A stretch of DNA of 64,000 nucleotides. Origin: Methanocella paludicola SANAE (GTDB lineage: Archaea > Halobacteriota > Methanocellia > Methanocellales > Methanocellaceae). Below are positions 51,254 to 59,960 of this stretch, piece after piece. The stretch spans positions 2,271,501 to 2,335,500 of the forward strand of contig NC_013665.1 of NCBI RefSeq assembly GCF_000011005.1, given 5' to 3'. Both the position numbers and the translations under genes were made by a program. Each line of letters opens with the position of its first letter. Positions within the stretch are counted from its first letter, which is position 1. The notes below the pieces were generated by a model. It ran no database searches, had not been told where the DNA came from, and was given only the letters and a program-made list of their open reading frames with translations.

Positions 51254-51883
51254 ATGGATGGAAAAGTGAAGGTAGTATTCATAGCCCTTATCCTTTCGGC
51301 GCTCGTTATGGGGTGCACGTCCTCCGAAAAGGTAGTTAAAGCGGGCGATACGGTCTCGGTCGATTACACGCTCAGGGACGTTAACGGCAAAGTGCTCGAG
51401 ACGACGAACTCGAGCGTCGCGAAGGCAAATAACATATACAATCCTGCTAACCCATACGCTCCGTTCTCCTTCGTTGTCGGCTCAAATACGACAATATCCG
51501 GGTTCGACGAGGCCGTAAAGGGCATGAGCCTGAACCAGACAAAAACGAACGTCACGCTTACGCCCGATAAAGCCTACGGAGATTATAACGCCTCGAAGGT
51601 CCTGACCACGCAGCTCGAGACGATCGAGGGTAATAATACGAACTTTAGCCAGTTCGTTAACCAGACGATGGTGTTTAACGACGAATACGTTTACGTCGTG
51701 GGCCTGGGCCCGGCCAATAATACGGCGCTTGTCGTGCCCCTGAGCAAGATCAACACGGCCGGCCTCTACACGATCACGCCCGACCTGAACAATAAGACGG
51801 CGACGCTCGACTATAACCCCCCGATGGCCGGGAAGACGCTGGTCTTCGACATCACCGTGGTCGACATCAAGACTAAAGCTTAA
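51254..51883 (+). CDS. FKBP-type peptidyl-prolyl isomerase lipoprotein
   Basis: The 209-residue protein starts with a signal peptide and lipobox (ALVMGCTSSEKV, lipid Cys about residue 21). An FKBP fold follows: VKAGDTVSVDYTLRDVNGKV, SFVVGSNTTISGFDEAVKGM, KTNVTLTPDKAYGDYN, with the slyD-like insert of about 70 residues, and ends GKTLVFDITVVDI. It is probably a foldase outside the membrane. The ATG at 51254 has a GTGATCC motif just upstream. Its end overlaps the next gene's end by four bases. Confidence 0.9.
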   Translation: MDGKVKVVFIALILSALVMGCTSSEKVVKAGDTVSVDYTLRDVNGKVLETTNSSVAKANNIYNPANPYAPFSFVVGSNTTISGFDEAVKGMSLNQTKTNVTLTPDKAYGDYNASKVLTTQLETIEGNNTNFSQFVNQTMVFNDEYVYVVGLGPANNTALVVPLSKINTAGLYTITPDLNNKTATLDYNPPMAGKTLVFDITVVDIKTKA

Positions 51884-52491
51884 TCCTTTATCAGGAACGC
51901 TCTGGCGGGGGCACCGTCCCCGTCCTTTATTTTTAGCGGCAGGCATGCCAGCGTGTACTTGCCAGGCTCAACCTTCCTGAGGTCCAGGCCTTCGATGACC
52001 GTGACGCCGGCGCCCAGGAGTATCTTATGCACGGCCTCGCCGCCCTCGAATTTGCCGATGGAGAGGTAGTCGATGCCGATGGTCTTTACTTTATGGTCGA
52101 CGAGCCAGCGCGCCGCGCTCTCGTCCAAATACACGTAGTCCTCGTGGAACTTTCCGCTGTCCCAGAGGGCCGAATTTTTCGTCTTCAATAAAATGATATC
52201 CGAGTCCGCGCCCTGCAGGTCCCTCGCGCTGACGGCATCAATGCCGGGCAGGCCGACTACCACAGCAGGGCCGTATAAGTGGTCGAGCGGGATCTTATCC
52301 ACGGTGTAACCGCCGGCCACGAAATGGATGGGCGGGTCGACATGCGTGCCTATGTGCGTGCCGGTACACATCAGCGACACGTTGAACGAGTCCTGCGGCA
52401 TGCTCAGCACGCGCTTGATATCGATGGGCGGGTCGCCCGGAAAGGCAGGCATCCCGTTATAGAGGTCGACGGACACGTCAAAGATCTTCAT
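51880..52491 (-). CDS. Cyclase/kynurenine-formamidase-like hydrolase
   Basis: This 203-residue protein starts MKIFDVSVDLYNGMPAFPGD and contains the metal motif CTGTHIGTHVDPPIHFVAGG, the HxGTHxDxPxH pattern of the cyclase family (kynurenine formamidase, isatin hydrolase). It hydrolyses an amide or lactam of unknown identity. The frame is open 85 codons further upstream, but that part is low-complexity shadow sequence of the kinase gene. The ATG at 52491 overlaps the kinase stop by one base (TAATG), indicating an operon. Confidence 0.88.
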   Translation of the reverse strand: MKIFDVSVDLYNGMPAFPGDPPIDIKRVLSMPQDSFNVSLMCTGTHIGTHVDPPIHFVAGGYTVDKIPLDHLYGPAVVVGLPGIDAVSARDLQGADSDIILLKTKNSALWDSGKFHEDYVYLDESAARWLVDHKVKTIGIDYLSIGKFEGGEAVHKILLGAGVTVIEGLDLRKVEPGKYTLACLPLKIKDGDGAPARAFLIKD

Positions 52492-53435
52492 TAAAGGCCC
52501 GTATAGCCTCGCTCCGCTAAAAATGTATTGACCTGTTTGCGCGTCGGGTATGTCGACCATCCTACGCCGCCGATCTTCAGCGCCGCCGTGGCGCTGCCGA
52601 CGATGGCGCACTCGTTCAGTGGCTTGCCGCTGATGTAGGAGCTGATGAACCCGGCGTTGAAGTTGTCGCCGGCGCCCGTCGTGTCGACCACTTTCACGCT
52701 GAAGGCGGGCACGTACTCGATGCTCTCCTTCGTCGCCACCCAGCACCCGTCCTTGCCCATCTTGATGGCTACGACTTTCACGCCCATGTCCAGCAGGATC
52801 TCGGCGGCCCTCTCGGGCCCGATCCTCGTGTCCAGCCCCAGGATGCTGCGCGCCTCATCGATGTTAGGCAGGAACACGTCGACCCGGGGCAGTATATCGA
52901 AGAGCGGGTCGACCGTCTCTCTCATGAACCCGCGGGGGTCCCATCCAGTGTCGAACGACACCTGCACCTTCGCCGCGTGCAATACGTCAATAAGCTTCGC
53001 GTAGTCGTTCCTCAGCCCGTCGAGCAAAAAGTAGGACGGCAGGTGGGCGATGTCCGCCCGTATCTTCGAGACGTCGATGTCGTTCAGGCTATACGTCGCG
53101 TTCTCGCCGCGGAACGTGATGAACGACCGCTCGATGCCCTGCACCATGGCCACGGTGACGCCCGTCTTATTGTCGGTGAGCATGACGTTCTTCGTGTCGA
53201 CGTGGTTGTCCTCCAGCTCCACCAGCACGTAAGTGCCGAACACGTCGTCCCCGACCTTGCCGAAGAGCTGTGTCTCCATCCCCAGCCGGGCGCAGGAGAG
53301 CGAAAAATTAGCAGAACAGCCTCCCCCATGCGTCTGGAAGTCCCTGGTTATGACCTGCTTGCCCAGCTCGGGCATGCGGTCTATTCTCGCTATAAGGTCT
53401 ACGTTGACGTCCCCTATGGTGGCTATTTTCGGCAT
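52491..53435 (-). CDS. PfkB-family carbohydrate kinase
   Basis: The 314-residue protein is a ribokinase-type sugar or nucleoside kinase: ATIGDVNVDLIARIDRMPEL, the glycine signature QTHGGGCSANFSLSCARLG, and the C-terminal catalytic VKVVDTTGAGDNFNAGFIS with Asp as the base. It is the first gene of a leftward pair with the cyclase-family hydrolase. A TATA-like ATATATTTATCG precedes the start near 53455-53475. The substrate is not predictable. Confidence 0.9.
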   Translation of the reverse strand: MPKIATIGDVNVDLIARIDRMPELGKQVITRDFQTHGGGCSANFSLSCARLGMETQLFGKVGDDVFGTYVLVELEDNHVDTKNVMLTDNKTGVTVAMVQGIERSFITFRGENATYSLNDIDVSKIRADIAHLPSYFLLDGLRNDYAKLIDVLHAAKVQVSFDTGWDPRGFMRETVDPLFDILPRVDVFLPNIDEARSILGLDTRIGPERAAEILLDMGVKVVAIKMGKDGCWVATKESIEYVPAFSVKVVDTTGAGDNFNAGFISSYISGKPLNECAIVGSATAALKIGGVGWSTYPTRKQVNTFLAERGYTGL

Positions 53436-53530
53436 CGCAGTGTTCCTTTAAATATATCGATTCGATAAATATATTTACTTGTCCGGCTTTAGCGGCGGGC
53501 AGCACTGCAATAAAGCGATGCTGCGGCCGG

Positions 53531-54163
53531 TCAGTCTCCTTGCGGCCTGAGGCATATAGGCATTTTTGCTTTTCCCTTTCGGGAATACCTGTGCAGGGCG
53601 GTCTCGAGCTCCACGATGTCGAGGCCGTGCTCCACCGCGTAAGCCCTGGCATCCCGGATGCCCAGCGCATCTGCCGCTTTCTTGACCCGGGGAGTAAGCG
53701 CGGGCCTGGCTTTAGGCCACACGCGCTGCATGTCCCGCAAAAAGACAGAGACTGTGACCGGACCGATGCCCTTGCCGAGCCCCATGATGCGCCGCCCCAG
53801 GTCATCGCTGTCCTTCGATGCATCGTAAAGGCGCCGGAGGCTGCCACCGTATTCGCTCTGGAGCCTGCCGAAAATATCCAGGAGCCGGTCGGCAGTGCTG
53901 TAGTCATAGCGCGCGTAGCCACCTTTATCCAGCACTTCGACAAGCCTGTCCCACCCGGCGCCCGCTATTGACTTCGCGTCCACGAGCCCCGCCGACTCGA
54001 ACGCCTTGTAGGTCTTCGTTGCCGATTCCTCGCGGATGGGCTTCGCGTAGAGGATGGACGCTAACAGCCACTTCACGTAGGCAGGGTCACCCCCTTTCAG
54101 GTCGATGCCGAGCATCTTCGAATAGGGCTCGCCGCAGTCCTCGATTAGCGTAACCACGTCCAT
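53531..54163 (-). CDS. HhH-GPD-like DNA glycosylase
   Basis: The 210-residue all-helical protein resembles the endonuclease III/HhH-GPD superfamily: LLASILYAKPIREESATKTY, then a helix-hairpin-helix GLGKGIGPVTVSVFLRDMQ with Asp at the catalytic position. The Lys of bifunctional glycosylases is not obvious and there is no C-terminal 4Fe-4S cysteine loop, so it would be a monofunctional base-excision glycosylase. The family is inferred from the HhH pattern. Confidence 0.7.
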   Translation of the reverse strand: MDVVTLIEDCGEPYSKMLGIDLKGGDPAYVKWLLASILYAKPIREESATKTYKAFESAGLVDAKSIAGAGWDRLVEVLDKGGYARYDYSTADRLLDIFGRLQSEYGGSLRRLYDASKDSDDLGRRIMGLGKGIGPVTVSVFLRDMQRVWPKARPALTPRVKKAADALGIRDARAYAVEHGLDIVELETALHRYSRKGKAKMPICLRPQGD

Positions 54164-54235
54164 CGCGGCACATCCGCACCATTAATTGTGGAAAACATAT
54201 TCATTATTCTTTGTGAATATTTGCTCGTGGTATGG

Positions 54236-54457
54236 ATGGATAAAAAAGGGCTTTTTCACATCGTAATGGGCCTGCTCAGGGGAAGCCTGGGGCTGAGCCT
54301 GATCGTCGCCGTTCTGGAGATGTTCGCCCGCGGGCCCCAGAGGAGGCTGAGGAGTAAAGGCATGCTCGGCATCCTGGCGGCCATGGCGCTGTCATTTTTG
54401 CTGCCTTACGCCGCGAAGACGATCTACCGGGCGGTGGCACGGCCCCACAGGGCCTGA
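54236..54457 (+). CDS. Small membrane protein, hypothetical
   Basis: This 73-residue protein (MDKKGLFHIVMGLLRGSLGL) has two hydrophobic helices separated by a basic loop (ARGPQRRLRSKG). The ATG at 54236 is used; an earlier start at 54188 would add a cysteine-containing hydrophobic stretch without a ribosome-binding site. No family was recognised. Confidence 0.5.
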   Translation: MDKKGLFHIVMGLLRGSLGLSLIVAVLEMFARGPQRRLRSKGMLGILAAMALSFLLPYAAKTIYRAVARPHRA

Positions 54458-54528
54458 TCGTTGCATGACATAGAAAAACCTAAATACTTTTATTACAGTG
54501 AGCGCTAAAAGCTCTATGAGGGTTAGGT

Positions 54529-55362
54529 ATGAAACTGGATAAATTCTTACTCATAACCGTGGGAGCGCTGCTGGTCATCGTCCTGATCCTGCTCGCTTTC
54601 GGCGGGGCGGCATTCCTCTGCCTGTTCGTTACACAGGGACCGGTCACGAACGAGGGCCCCATACTACAAAAGTCGTACGACTATAACGGCTCGCTGTCGG
54701 GCTTCGACCGCGTCAACATCGAGGTCGCCAATATCAACGGCTTCGTCGACGTCCGGGAAGGCGACAGCGACGCTTACGCCATCAATGTTAACGCGCGCGG
54801 CACCGAGAAGGACTTCGAGCGCTACAGGGTCGAGTTCACCCAGAAGGACGAGAACGGCGTCAAGACCCTGAAGGTCCAGATCAAGGACACGAAGGAGCCC
54901 AGGATGGCCAGCTCGAAGTATGGCTCGGACATAACGATCACATTGCCGAAAAGCAAGATGTACGACGCGAGCCTCGTAACTGTTAATGGGGAGGTCCGCC
55001 TGGGCGAGCTGGACTGTAGCAAGGTTAACATGGCCACCGTGAACGGCGTGATAAGCTCGAAGGCGAACGCCACGAATGCCACCATGGTCACGGTCAACGG
55101 CGATATCGACGTCCGGACGTCGGTCCTGAAGGGGGACATGTTCCTGAACAGCGTCAACAGCGCCGTCACCGTCACGGTCCCGAAGGACGCGCCCCTGTCG
55201 CTGAACGCTCACCTGGTGAACGGCGGCATCAGCACGGACCTGCCGCTGGTCATTACGGAGAAGAGCCGTGTGGCGCTGGTCGGCAAGACGGCCAACTACA
55301 CCGAGGGCATCTATATCGAGACCTCCATCGTTAACGGTGACATCGATATCAGGGGCCGCTAG
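54529..55362 (+). CDS. DUF4097-type beta-solenoid protein with membrane anchor
   Basis: This 277-residue protein begins with one transmembrane helix (KFLLITVGALLVIVLILLAF) and then has repeated strands typical of the DUF4097 adhesin-like family: VEVANINGFVDV-like, SLVTVNGEVRLGELD, MATVNGVISSKAN, MVTVNGDIDVRTS, HLVNGGISTDLPL and SIVNGDIDIRG. The VNG-turn repeats recur about every 18-22 residues and should form a right-handed solenoid outside the membrane. The function is unknown. A TATA-like CTAAATACTTTTA lies near 54480. Confidence 0.85.
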   Translation: MKLDKFLLITVGALLVIVLILLAFGGAAFLCLFVTQGPVTNEGPILQKSYDYNGSLSGFDRVNIEVANINGFVDVREGDSDAYAINVNARGTEKDFERYRVEFTQKDENGVKTLKVQIKDTKEPRMASSKYGSDITITLPKSKMYDASLVTVNGEVRLGELDCSKVNMATVNGVISSKANATNATMVTVNGDIDVRTSVLKGDMFLNSVNSAVTVTVPKDAPLSLNAHLVNGGISTDLPLVITEKSRVALVGKTANYTEGIYIETSIVNGDIDIRGR

Positions 55363-55452
55363 CCGGCTCTGCTTTTCCTTTTTTTATTTGTAGTTCTTGC
55401 GAGTTTTTGATTGAAAATTGTTTTAGTTGATACTGATCCTCGCCTTTATACA

Positions 55453-55768
55453 TTAAGCCGTCTCGGAGTGGTCCAACCACAGGGGCACGGAGAGCGCAGA
55501 GTTCACAGAGTTTTCTTATAGATGGAGGCTCAGAGGGCACAGGGGACGGGTTTATAACTAACCTGAGGCACGGAGTGCTTAGAGGCACTGGCGAGGATAA
55601 ACCTGCTAAATTGTTTATTGGTCAACCGTGCCTCGATTAACTCTGTGTCCCGGGTAAGCCAATAAACCGGGCTCTGAGTTCTCTGTGGCTCAAATTATAA
55701 AAGAAAAACTCTGTGAAACTCGGTGCGCTCTGCGTCCCTGTGGTTAGGAACACTCCACGACGGCATAA
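55453..55768. repeat. 316-bp imperfect palindrome (family 2, copy 3)
   Basis: The outer ends TTAAGCCGTCTCGGAG and CTCCACGACGGCATAA face each other. The GTGGTCCAACCACAG tip is present on the left, and its complement on the right has an A insertion (CTGTGGTTAGGAACACTCC). This copy is the most diverged. Inner blocks again are CACAGAG, GGGTTTATAA, GAGGCAC and GTTGACCAATAAA with complements. It lies between the ends of the convergent DUF4097 and small membrane-protein genes. Confidence 0.9.
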
Positions 55769-55822
55769 CGTGTAAAGGATTGAACAAAGAATTATCTGAA
55801 AACAATAGAAGTGTTTTTTTTA

Positions 55823-56215
55823 TTATCGCTTTTTGATCGGCAGCCGGTCCGACTTCACGCTGTACAGCCCGAGCAGCAATCCTACGACCAGGCACAGCAG
55901 GCTGATGAACACGTCGGACAGCAAAAAGTACCCGCACCCGAACCCAAAAGCGACCGCCGTGATGGCCGTGGCCTTACCCAGCCGATAGATATAGACCACG
56001 CTCACGATGAGCACAATGGCGGGCAGGAGCTGCAAAATTAATAATAAAAAGCCGGAAAAGCCCGGGGCCAGGGCGGCGATAAGGGCGGAAACGCTCGAGG
56101 TGACCTCGTTGAAGAAGGCGTTAACGGGATTAAATTTTAAAGAATAAAGGAAGCCGTTCACCACGCCGAGAATAACGATGAACTCCACGATCTGCGTATC
56201 TTTTTTTGCGCCCAT
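55823..56215 (-). CDS. Four-helix membrane protein, hypothetical
   Basis: This 130-residue protein (MGAKKDTQIVEFIVILGVVN) has four predicted transmembrane helices, with Gly-rich helix GFGCGYFLLSDVFISLL and a basic tail (SDRLPIKKR). The ATG at 56215 is chosen because a TATA box (minus-strand CTTATATACC, about 56251-56260) predicts a start near 56225, leaving a very short leader. The frame continues 21 codons upstream across the TATA box, so those codons should be untranslated. No family was recognised. Confidence 0.6.
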   Translation of the reverse strand: MGAKKDTQIVEFIVILGVVNGFLYSLKFNPVNAFFNEVTSSVSALIAALAPGFSGFLLLILQLLPAIVLIVSVVYIYRLGKATAITAVAFGFGCGYFLLSDVFISLLCLVVGLLLGLYSVKSDRLPIKKR

Positions 56216-56322
56216 CCTCGATACCGTAAGCATACATCGGAATGCTGGTATATAAGCAGGTCGGTCGACCTCCGCCATAGAAAGGGTTATTTGGGAGGCC
56301 GTGTAATTGAGGCGGGGTAAAT

Positions 56323-57024
56323 ATGGCGAAATATTCAGTAGGAGATTTCGTTTCGGAAACGGCTCAGAAGGACAGGGGCGAAGGCCTCTTCGAGCTGGAG
56401 AACGATTATACGCTGGAAGTTAACCTGAACGGCATGGTCTGGTCCAAGCTGGGCTCGATGGTCGCCTACCGCGGCGGCATCAAGTTCGAGCGGGAGGGCA
56501 TGATGGAGCACGGCCTGGGGACGTTCCTCAAAAAGGCCGTGACGGGCGAGGGCGCCCACCTGATGAAGGCCGTGGGCAACGGCAAGCTCTACCTGTCGGA
56601 CGAGGGCAAGCGCATCTCGATACTTAATTTACAGAACCAGTCGATCTACGTGAACGGCAATGACATACTGGCGTTCGAGCAAGGCCTTGGCTACGAGATC
56701 AAGCTCATGCGCCGCATGACGAGCATGATGGCCGGAGGCCTGTTCAACATCAAGCTGGAAGGCACGGGCATGGCAGCCATCACTACGTATTACAAGCCCC
56801 TCACGCTCATGGTCACGCCGGACAGCCCGGTGTACACCGACCCCAATGCGACCGTTGCCTGGTCGGGCTCGCTCTATCCCGAGCTGAAGACGGACATCAC
56901 CTTCAAGACGCTCATGGGCCGGAGCAGCGGCGAGACTTTCCAGATGGAGTTCAAGGGCACGGGCTTTGTGGTCGTGCAGCCGTACGAGGAAGTCTATTAC
57001 CAGATGGCCTCGAGTACGCATTAA
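56323..57024 (+). CDS. AIM24/TIGR00266 family protein
   Basis: This 233-residue all-beta protein matches the AIM24/TIGR00266 family: [72 protein letters not shown] and the C-terminal [11 protein letters not shown]. The family resembles the tryptophan RNA-binding attenuator fold; its role is unknown. A hairpin with a T-rich tail just beyond the stop probably terminates the transcript. Confidence 0.92.
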   Translation: MAKYSVGDFVSETAQKDRGEGLFELENDYTLEVNLNGMVWSKLGSMVAYRGGIKFEREGMMEHGLGTFLKKAVTGEGAHLMKAVGNGKLYLSDEGKRISILNLQNQSIYVNGNDILAFEQGLGYEIKLMRRMTSMMAGGLFNIKLEGTGMAAITTYYKPLTLMVTPDSPVYTDPNATVAWSGSLYPELKTDITFKTLMGRSSGETFQMEFKGTGFVVVQPYEEVYYQMASSTH

Positions 57025-57034
57025 ATAAAAGGAT

Positions 57035-57072
57035 GAAGGAGGCGATCAGGTCTCCTTCTTATTTTAATTTTG
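57035..57072 (+). terminator. Hairpin plus T-rich terminator
   Basis: GAAGGAG (57035-57041) pairs with CTCCTTC (57052-57058) across a ten-base loop and is followed by TTATTTTAATTTTG. This is a plausible terminator for the AIM24 gene. Confidence 0.55.
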
Positions 57073-57100
57073 TATTATTTTATTGATCAGGCTGATGGTG

Positions 57101-58291
57101 CTAATTGGCCTCAGAGTAGTTGATATGAAGCCCGTATGCGCTCGGCCAGCCAGGAATATATCCCTCGTTATAGCCGATGTAAATGGTCAGCTGGTAATTG
57201 TCGCCGCCCGTTACGTATTCGGACGGTATCGATACCTTAACGAGGCCATCTTTTTGCCCTGCGATGAACGAGGGCGAAGTGACCATTACGTCGCTAATTC
57301 CCCCATTCCAATATAGGTATGGGGTTAAAGTACCTTTATCTGTTTCCCGGATGATCGGTATGAACACATCGACGTAACTATCGTTTTCAGCGATGTGGTC
57401 GATATCACCGCTAAAATCAATGCCTGATTCTTCACGGTTGAGGTATCCGTCACTGGCAATCGTCGTGGAGTTCCCGAACCAGATCTCGGGCAAAGCTTCG
57501 AGCGATAGGTTAAATTCCTTCTGCGAGCCGATGCCATAGTTGCCTTCCACCACGTCAGTTATGGTCAGCTTGACCCAACCCGGCGTAGGCATATACGGCA
57601 TGGCGTCCACGCTGTCGTACCAGTATTGGTGATAGATGTGCAAGAAAAGGTCCTGATGACTCACTCCGGGGCCCAGCGTTAGCAGATAATCGCCGTTCTC
57701 GTCGGGGCCGGTCATGTTCTCCGTGTCTAAAGTGTACATGGAGAAGGTATACTCGGGGATGGAATTCAGGTTGGTTTGGAAGCCTACGTTATCGCTCATG
57801 CTCGCGTGTATCTTGACCACGACCGTCTGGTTTATGTCGCCGCCCTGGCGGTATACGGCGGTATCGCCATCTTTCCTCATGGCCGCAGGCTGGATGTTGA
57901 TCGGGTACACGGCCGATGTCGGGTTGAAGAACACGATGTTGTCCTGCGAGGAATCTGACGGCAGAGACTTATACTCGGACCAGTTCTGCGGGCCCAGCGG
58001 CGGATACGTTATCCAGTAGCCGAACTCAGTCTGCTTCACACCGCTCTCCGGCGTCGGAGTAGGCGTTACGGACGGCACAGGCGTCGCAGTAGCAGTAGCG
58101 GTCACAGTCGGCTCAACACTCGGCGTCACTGATACAGACGGAACGGGCGTAACAGTCGGCGTAACGGTAACGGGCAATACGGTCGGCGTGGCCGAAGGCT
58201 GAGGGCTCGAGCCGCTCAGCGCATAGGCGCCCACCAACAAAAGCAATATAACGATAATTGCTCCCACAAGTATCTTAGTCTCATTCTTCAT
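57101..58291 (-). CDS. Secreted or membrane-anchored beta-rich protein with Thr/Pro linker
   Basis: This 396-residue protein has a signal anchor (KILVGAIIVILLLLVGAYAL), a Thr/Pro/Val-rich stalk of about 60 residues with TVTPTVTPVPS-type repeats, and a globular domain of about 300 residues, rich in aromatic and Asn residues (probable N-glycosylation sites such as NQT, NWS, NMT). The domain has many beta strands and no recognised family. It is probably a cell-surface protein. Confidence 0.65.
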   Translation of the reverse strand: MKNETKILVGAIIVILLLLVGAYALSGSSPQPSATPTVLPVTVTPTVTPVPSVSVTPSVEPTVTATATATPVPSVTPTPTPESGVKQTEFGYWITYPPLGPQNWSEYKSLPSDSSQDNIVFFNPTSAVYPINIQPAAMRKDGDTAVYRQGGDINQTVVVKIHASMSDNVGFQTNLNSIPEYTFSMYTLDTENMTGPDENGDYLLTLGPGVSHQDLFLHIYHQYWYDSVDAMPYMPTPGWVKLTITDVVEGNYGIGSQKEFNLSLEALPEIWFGNSTTIASDGYLNREESGIDFSGDIDHIAENDSYVDVFIPIIRETDKGTLTPYLYWNGGISDVMVTSPSFIAGQKDGLVKVSIPSEYVTGGDNYQLTIYIGYNEGYIPGWPSAYGLHINYSEAN

Positions 58292-58429
58292 TATGCTCCC
58301 CCAATAAGAGCTTATTTGGTAAAAGCATGGGACTGCGGCCTAATATACTTATTCTATGCCGACAAATATTTCCTGTCCGTGGGCGGTGCTCAACATTTTT
58401 ATTTCCAATGCCCGCTATCTACTCATTAC

Positions 58430-59653
58430 ATGAAAGGCAAGACGCGTCAGATAGCGATCCTGGTATTCGGCATGTTCTTCCTCACGCTGGGCTTCAGCAT
58501 CATCATGCCCATCCTGCCCTACTATACGCAAAAGATGGGCGCGTCGGCCCTGGAGCTGGGCTTGCTGATGGCGTCGTACTCGGTCATGCAGCTCATCGTC
58601 ACGCCTTTCTGGGGGGAGATGTCGGACCGCATCGGGCGCAAGCCCATATTTTTAATAGGCCTTTTCGGCTATGGCATATCTTTTATCATTTATGGCTTTG
58701 CCACGCAGCTCTGGATGCTGTTCGCCGCCCGCATGCTGGGAGGAGCGCTGGCCGGGGGCATGTACCCGGCTTCGCTGGCGTACATCGCCGACGTCACGGA
58801 GCATAGCGAGAGGGGCAAGGTCATGGGGCTCCTGGGCGCCGCATCCGGCCTGGGGATGATCTTCGGGCCGTCCATCTCGGGCATCCTCTCCGTCTGGGGC
58901 CTCACCGTGCCGTTCTTTGTGACGGCCGTCGCCGCCTTCATCTTCGGCATCATCGGCTACTTCGCCCTGGAGGAGTCCCGGGCCGTGGACGTACACCACC
59001 CCGTAAGGTGGGAAAAGGTCTCGCTGCTGGCGCCGCTACGCTCAAGTACGGGGATCCTGTTCGTCATGATGCTCCTGGTGGCCTTCCTGATGTCGGGCTT
59101 CCAGACCATTTTCGCCTACTACATGGGCGGGCGCTTCAGCCTCTATGACGCCCCGTCGCAGATGCCCCTTCTGAACGGGAGCATCACGCTTACCGGGCCT
59201 ACGGCCATGGCCGTGCTGTTCACGGTGATGGGCGTCGTGGGCGTGCTGTGCCAGGGCGTGCTTGTTGGCGTATTGATCGCGCGCATAGGCGAAGCCAGGA
59301 CGGTGCTGGCCGGCATGGCCGTCTCGGCGGCCGGTTTCCTGCTCATCAACGTGTCCTGGGAGCTGCTGACCATCATGCTCTCGTCCAGCCTGATCGCCAT
59401 CGGCGTGGGCCTGGCCACCCCCTGCCTGAACTCGCTCGCCTCGAAGGCGACGGACGAGGAACACCAGGGGGCCGTGCTCGGTGTGCTGGGCTCCTATGGG
59501 GCCATGGGGCGGATCGTGGGGCCGCCGCTCAGCGGCTTTGGCTTCGACATCAACGTGGACCTGCCCTATTTTACCTCGGCCCTGCTTTCGGCTGCCGGGG
59601 CCCTCGTCCTGTACGTTGCCATTAAGAGGAAAGGTATAAGGCGAAAGGTCTGA
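58430..59653 (+). CDS. MFS transporter, drug-efflux type
   Basis: This 407-residue protein has twelve predicted helices, the MFS A-motif (FWGEMSDRIGRKPIF) and motif C in helix 5 (LGAASGLGMIFGPSISGIL), typical of DHA1 proton-coupled exporters. It is distantly related in kind to the protein at 22513-23685. The ATG at 58430 is chosen because a TATA box (CAACATTTTTATTTCC, near 58392) predicts a nearly leaderless transcript; the frame extends to 58316 across that TATA box. Confidence 0.9.
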   Translation: MKGKTRQIAILVFGMFFLTLGFSIIMPILPYYTQKMGASALELGLLMASYSVMQLIVTPFWGEMSDRIGRKPIFLIGLFGYGISFIIYGFATQLWMLFAARMLGGALAGGMYPASLAYIADVTEHSERGKVMGLLGAASGLGMIFGPSISGILSVWGLTVPFFVTAVAAFIFGIIGYFALEESRAVDVHHPVRWEKVSLLAPLRSSTGILFVMMLLVAFLMSGFQTIFAYYMGGRFSLYDAPSQMPLLNGSITLTGPTAMAVLFTVMGVVGVLCQGVLVGVLIARIGEARTVLAGMAVSAAGFLLINVSWELLTIMLSSSLIAIGVGLATPCLNSLASKATDEEHQGAVLGVLGSYGAMGRIVGPPLSGFGFDINVDLPYFTSALLSAAGALVLYVAIKRKGIRRKV

Positions 59654-59960
59654 TGCGATGTTCAAGATAAGATATTTAAATCGATAGCTAAATTAATGAT
59701 TATGGGCCAGGCGCCCGGAGAGGTGAGAATAGATGGCCGAGAAAAAGAATCCGGATAAGGGTAGCAAGCCAAAGCCCAGGGCGGCATAACGTCTTTTATA
59801 AAAATTATTTTTATTATTTATCATCCAATCATATGCCGTTCTTCCGCTCAAAGAGCGAGTAAAATAATATATTAACACCCTTTACCCAATATTAAATATA
59901 TAAATTAAAACTCCCAGACCGGGGATATCAAAATTTTAATCGCCCCCGGAGGCGGCACCG
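59654..59960. other. Promoter region of the glycogen operon, with a doubtful micro-ORF
   Basis: An 18-codon frame at 59733-59789 (MAEKKNPDKGSKPKPRAA) follows a GAGGTGA site five bases upstream; its basic composition is plausible for a small protein but unproven. Towards the right, AATATTAAATATATAAATT (59885-59903) supplies a TATA box, and a GGAGGCG site lies before the GH57 start. Confidence 0.4.

Noticed and set aside
52492-52746. N-terminal 85-codon extension of the cyclase-family gene
   Set aside because: The extension is Arg/His/Gly-rich and overlaps the kinase gene on the same strand in another frame; the family starts at MKIFDVS.
8984-55768. CRISPR arrays
   Set aside because: The repeated blocks in the palindromes are degenerate and inverted, with no regular spacer-repeat periodicity, and there are no cas genes in the window.
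59693-59878. A minus-strand 61-codon frame upstream of the glycogen operon
   Set aside because: No ribosome-binding site, not conserved in type, and it covers A+T-rich promoter DNA.
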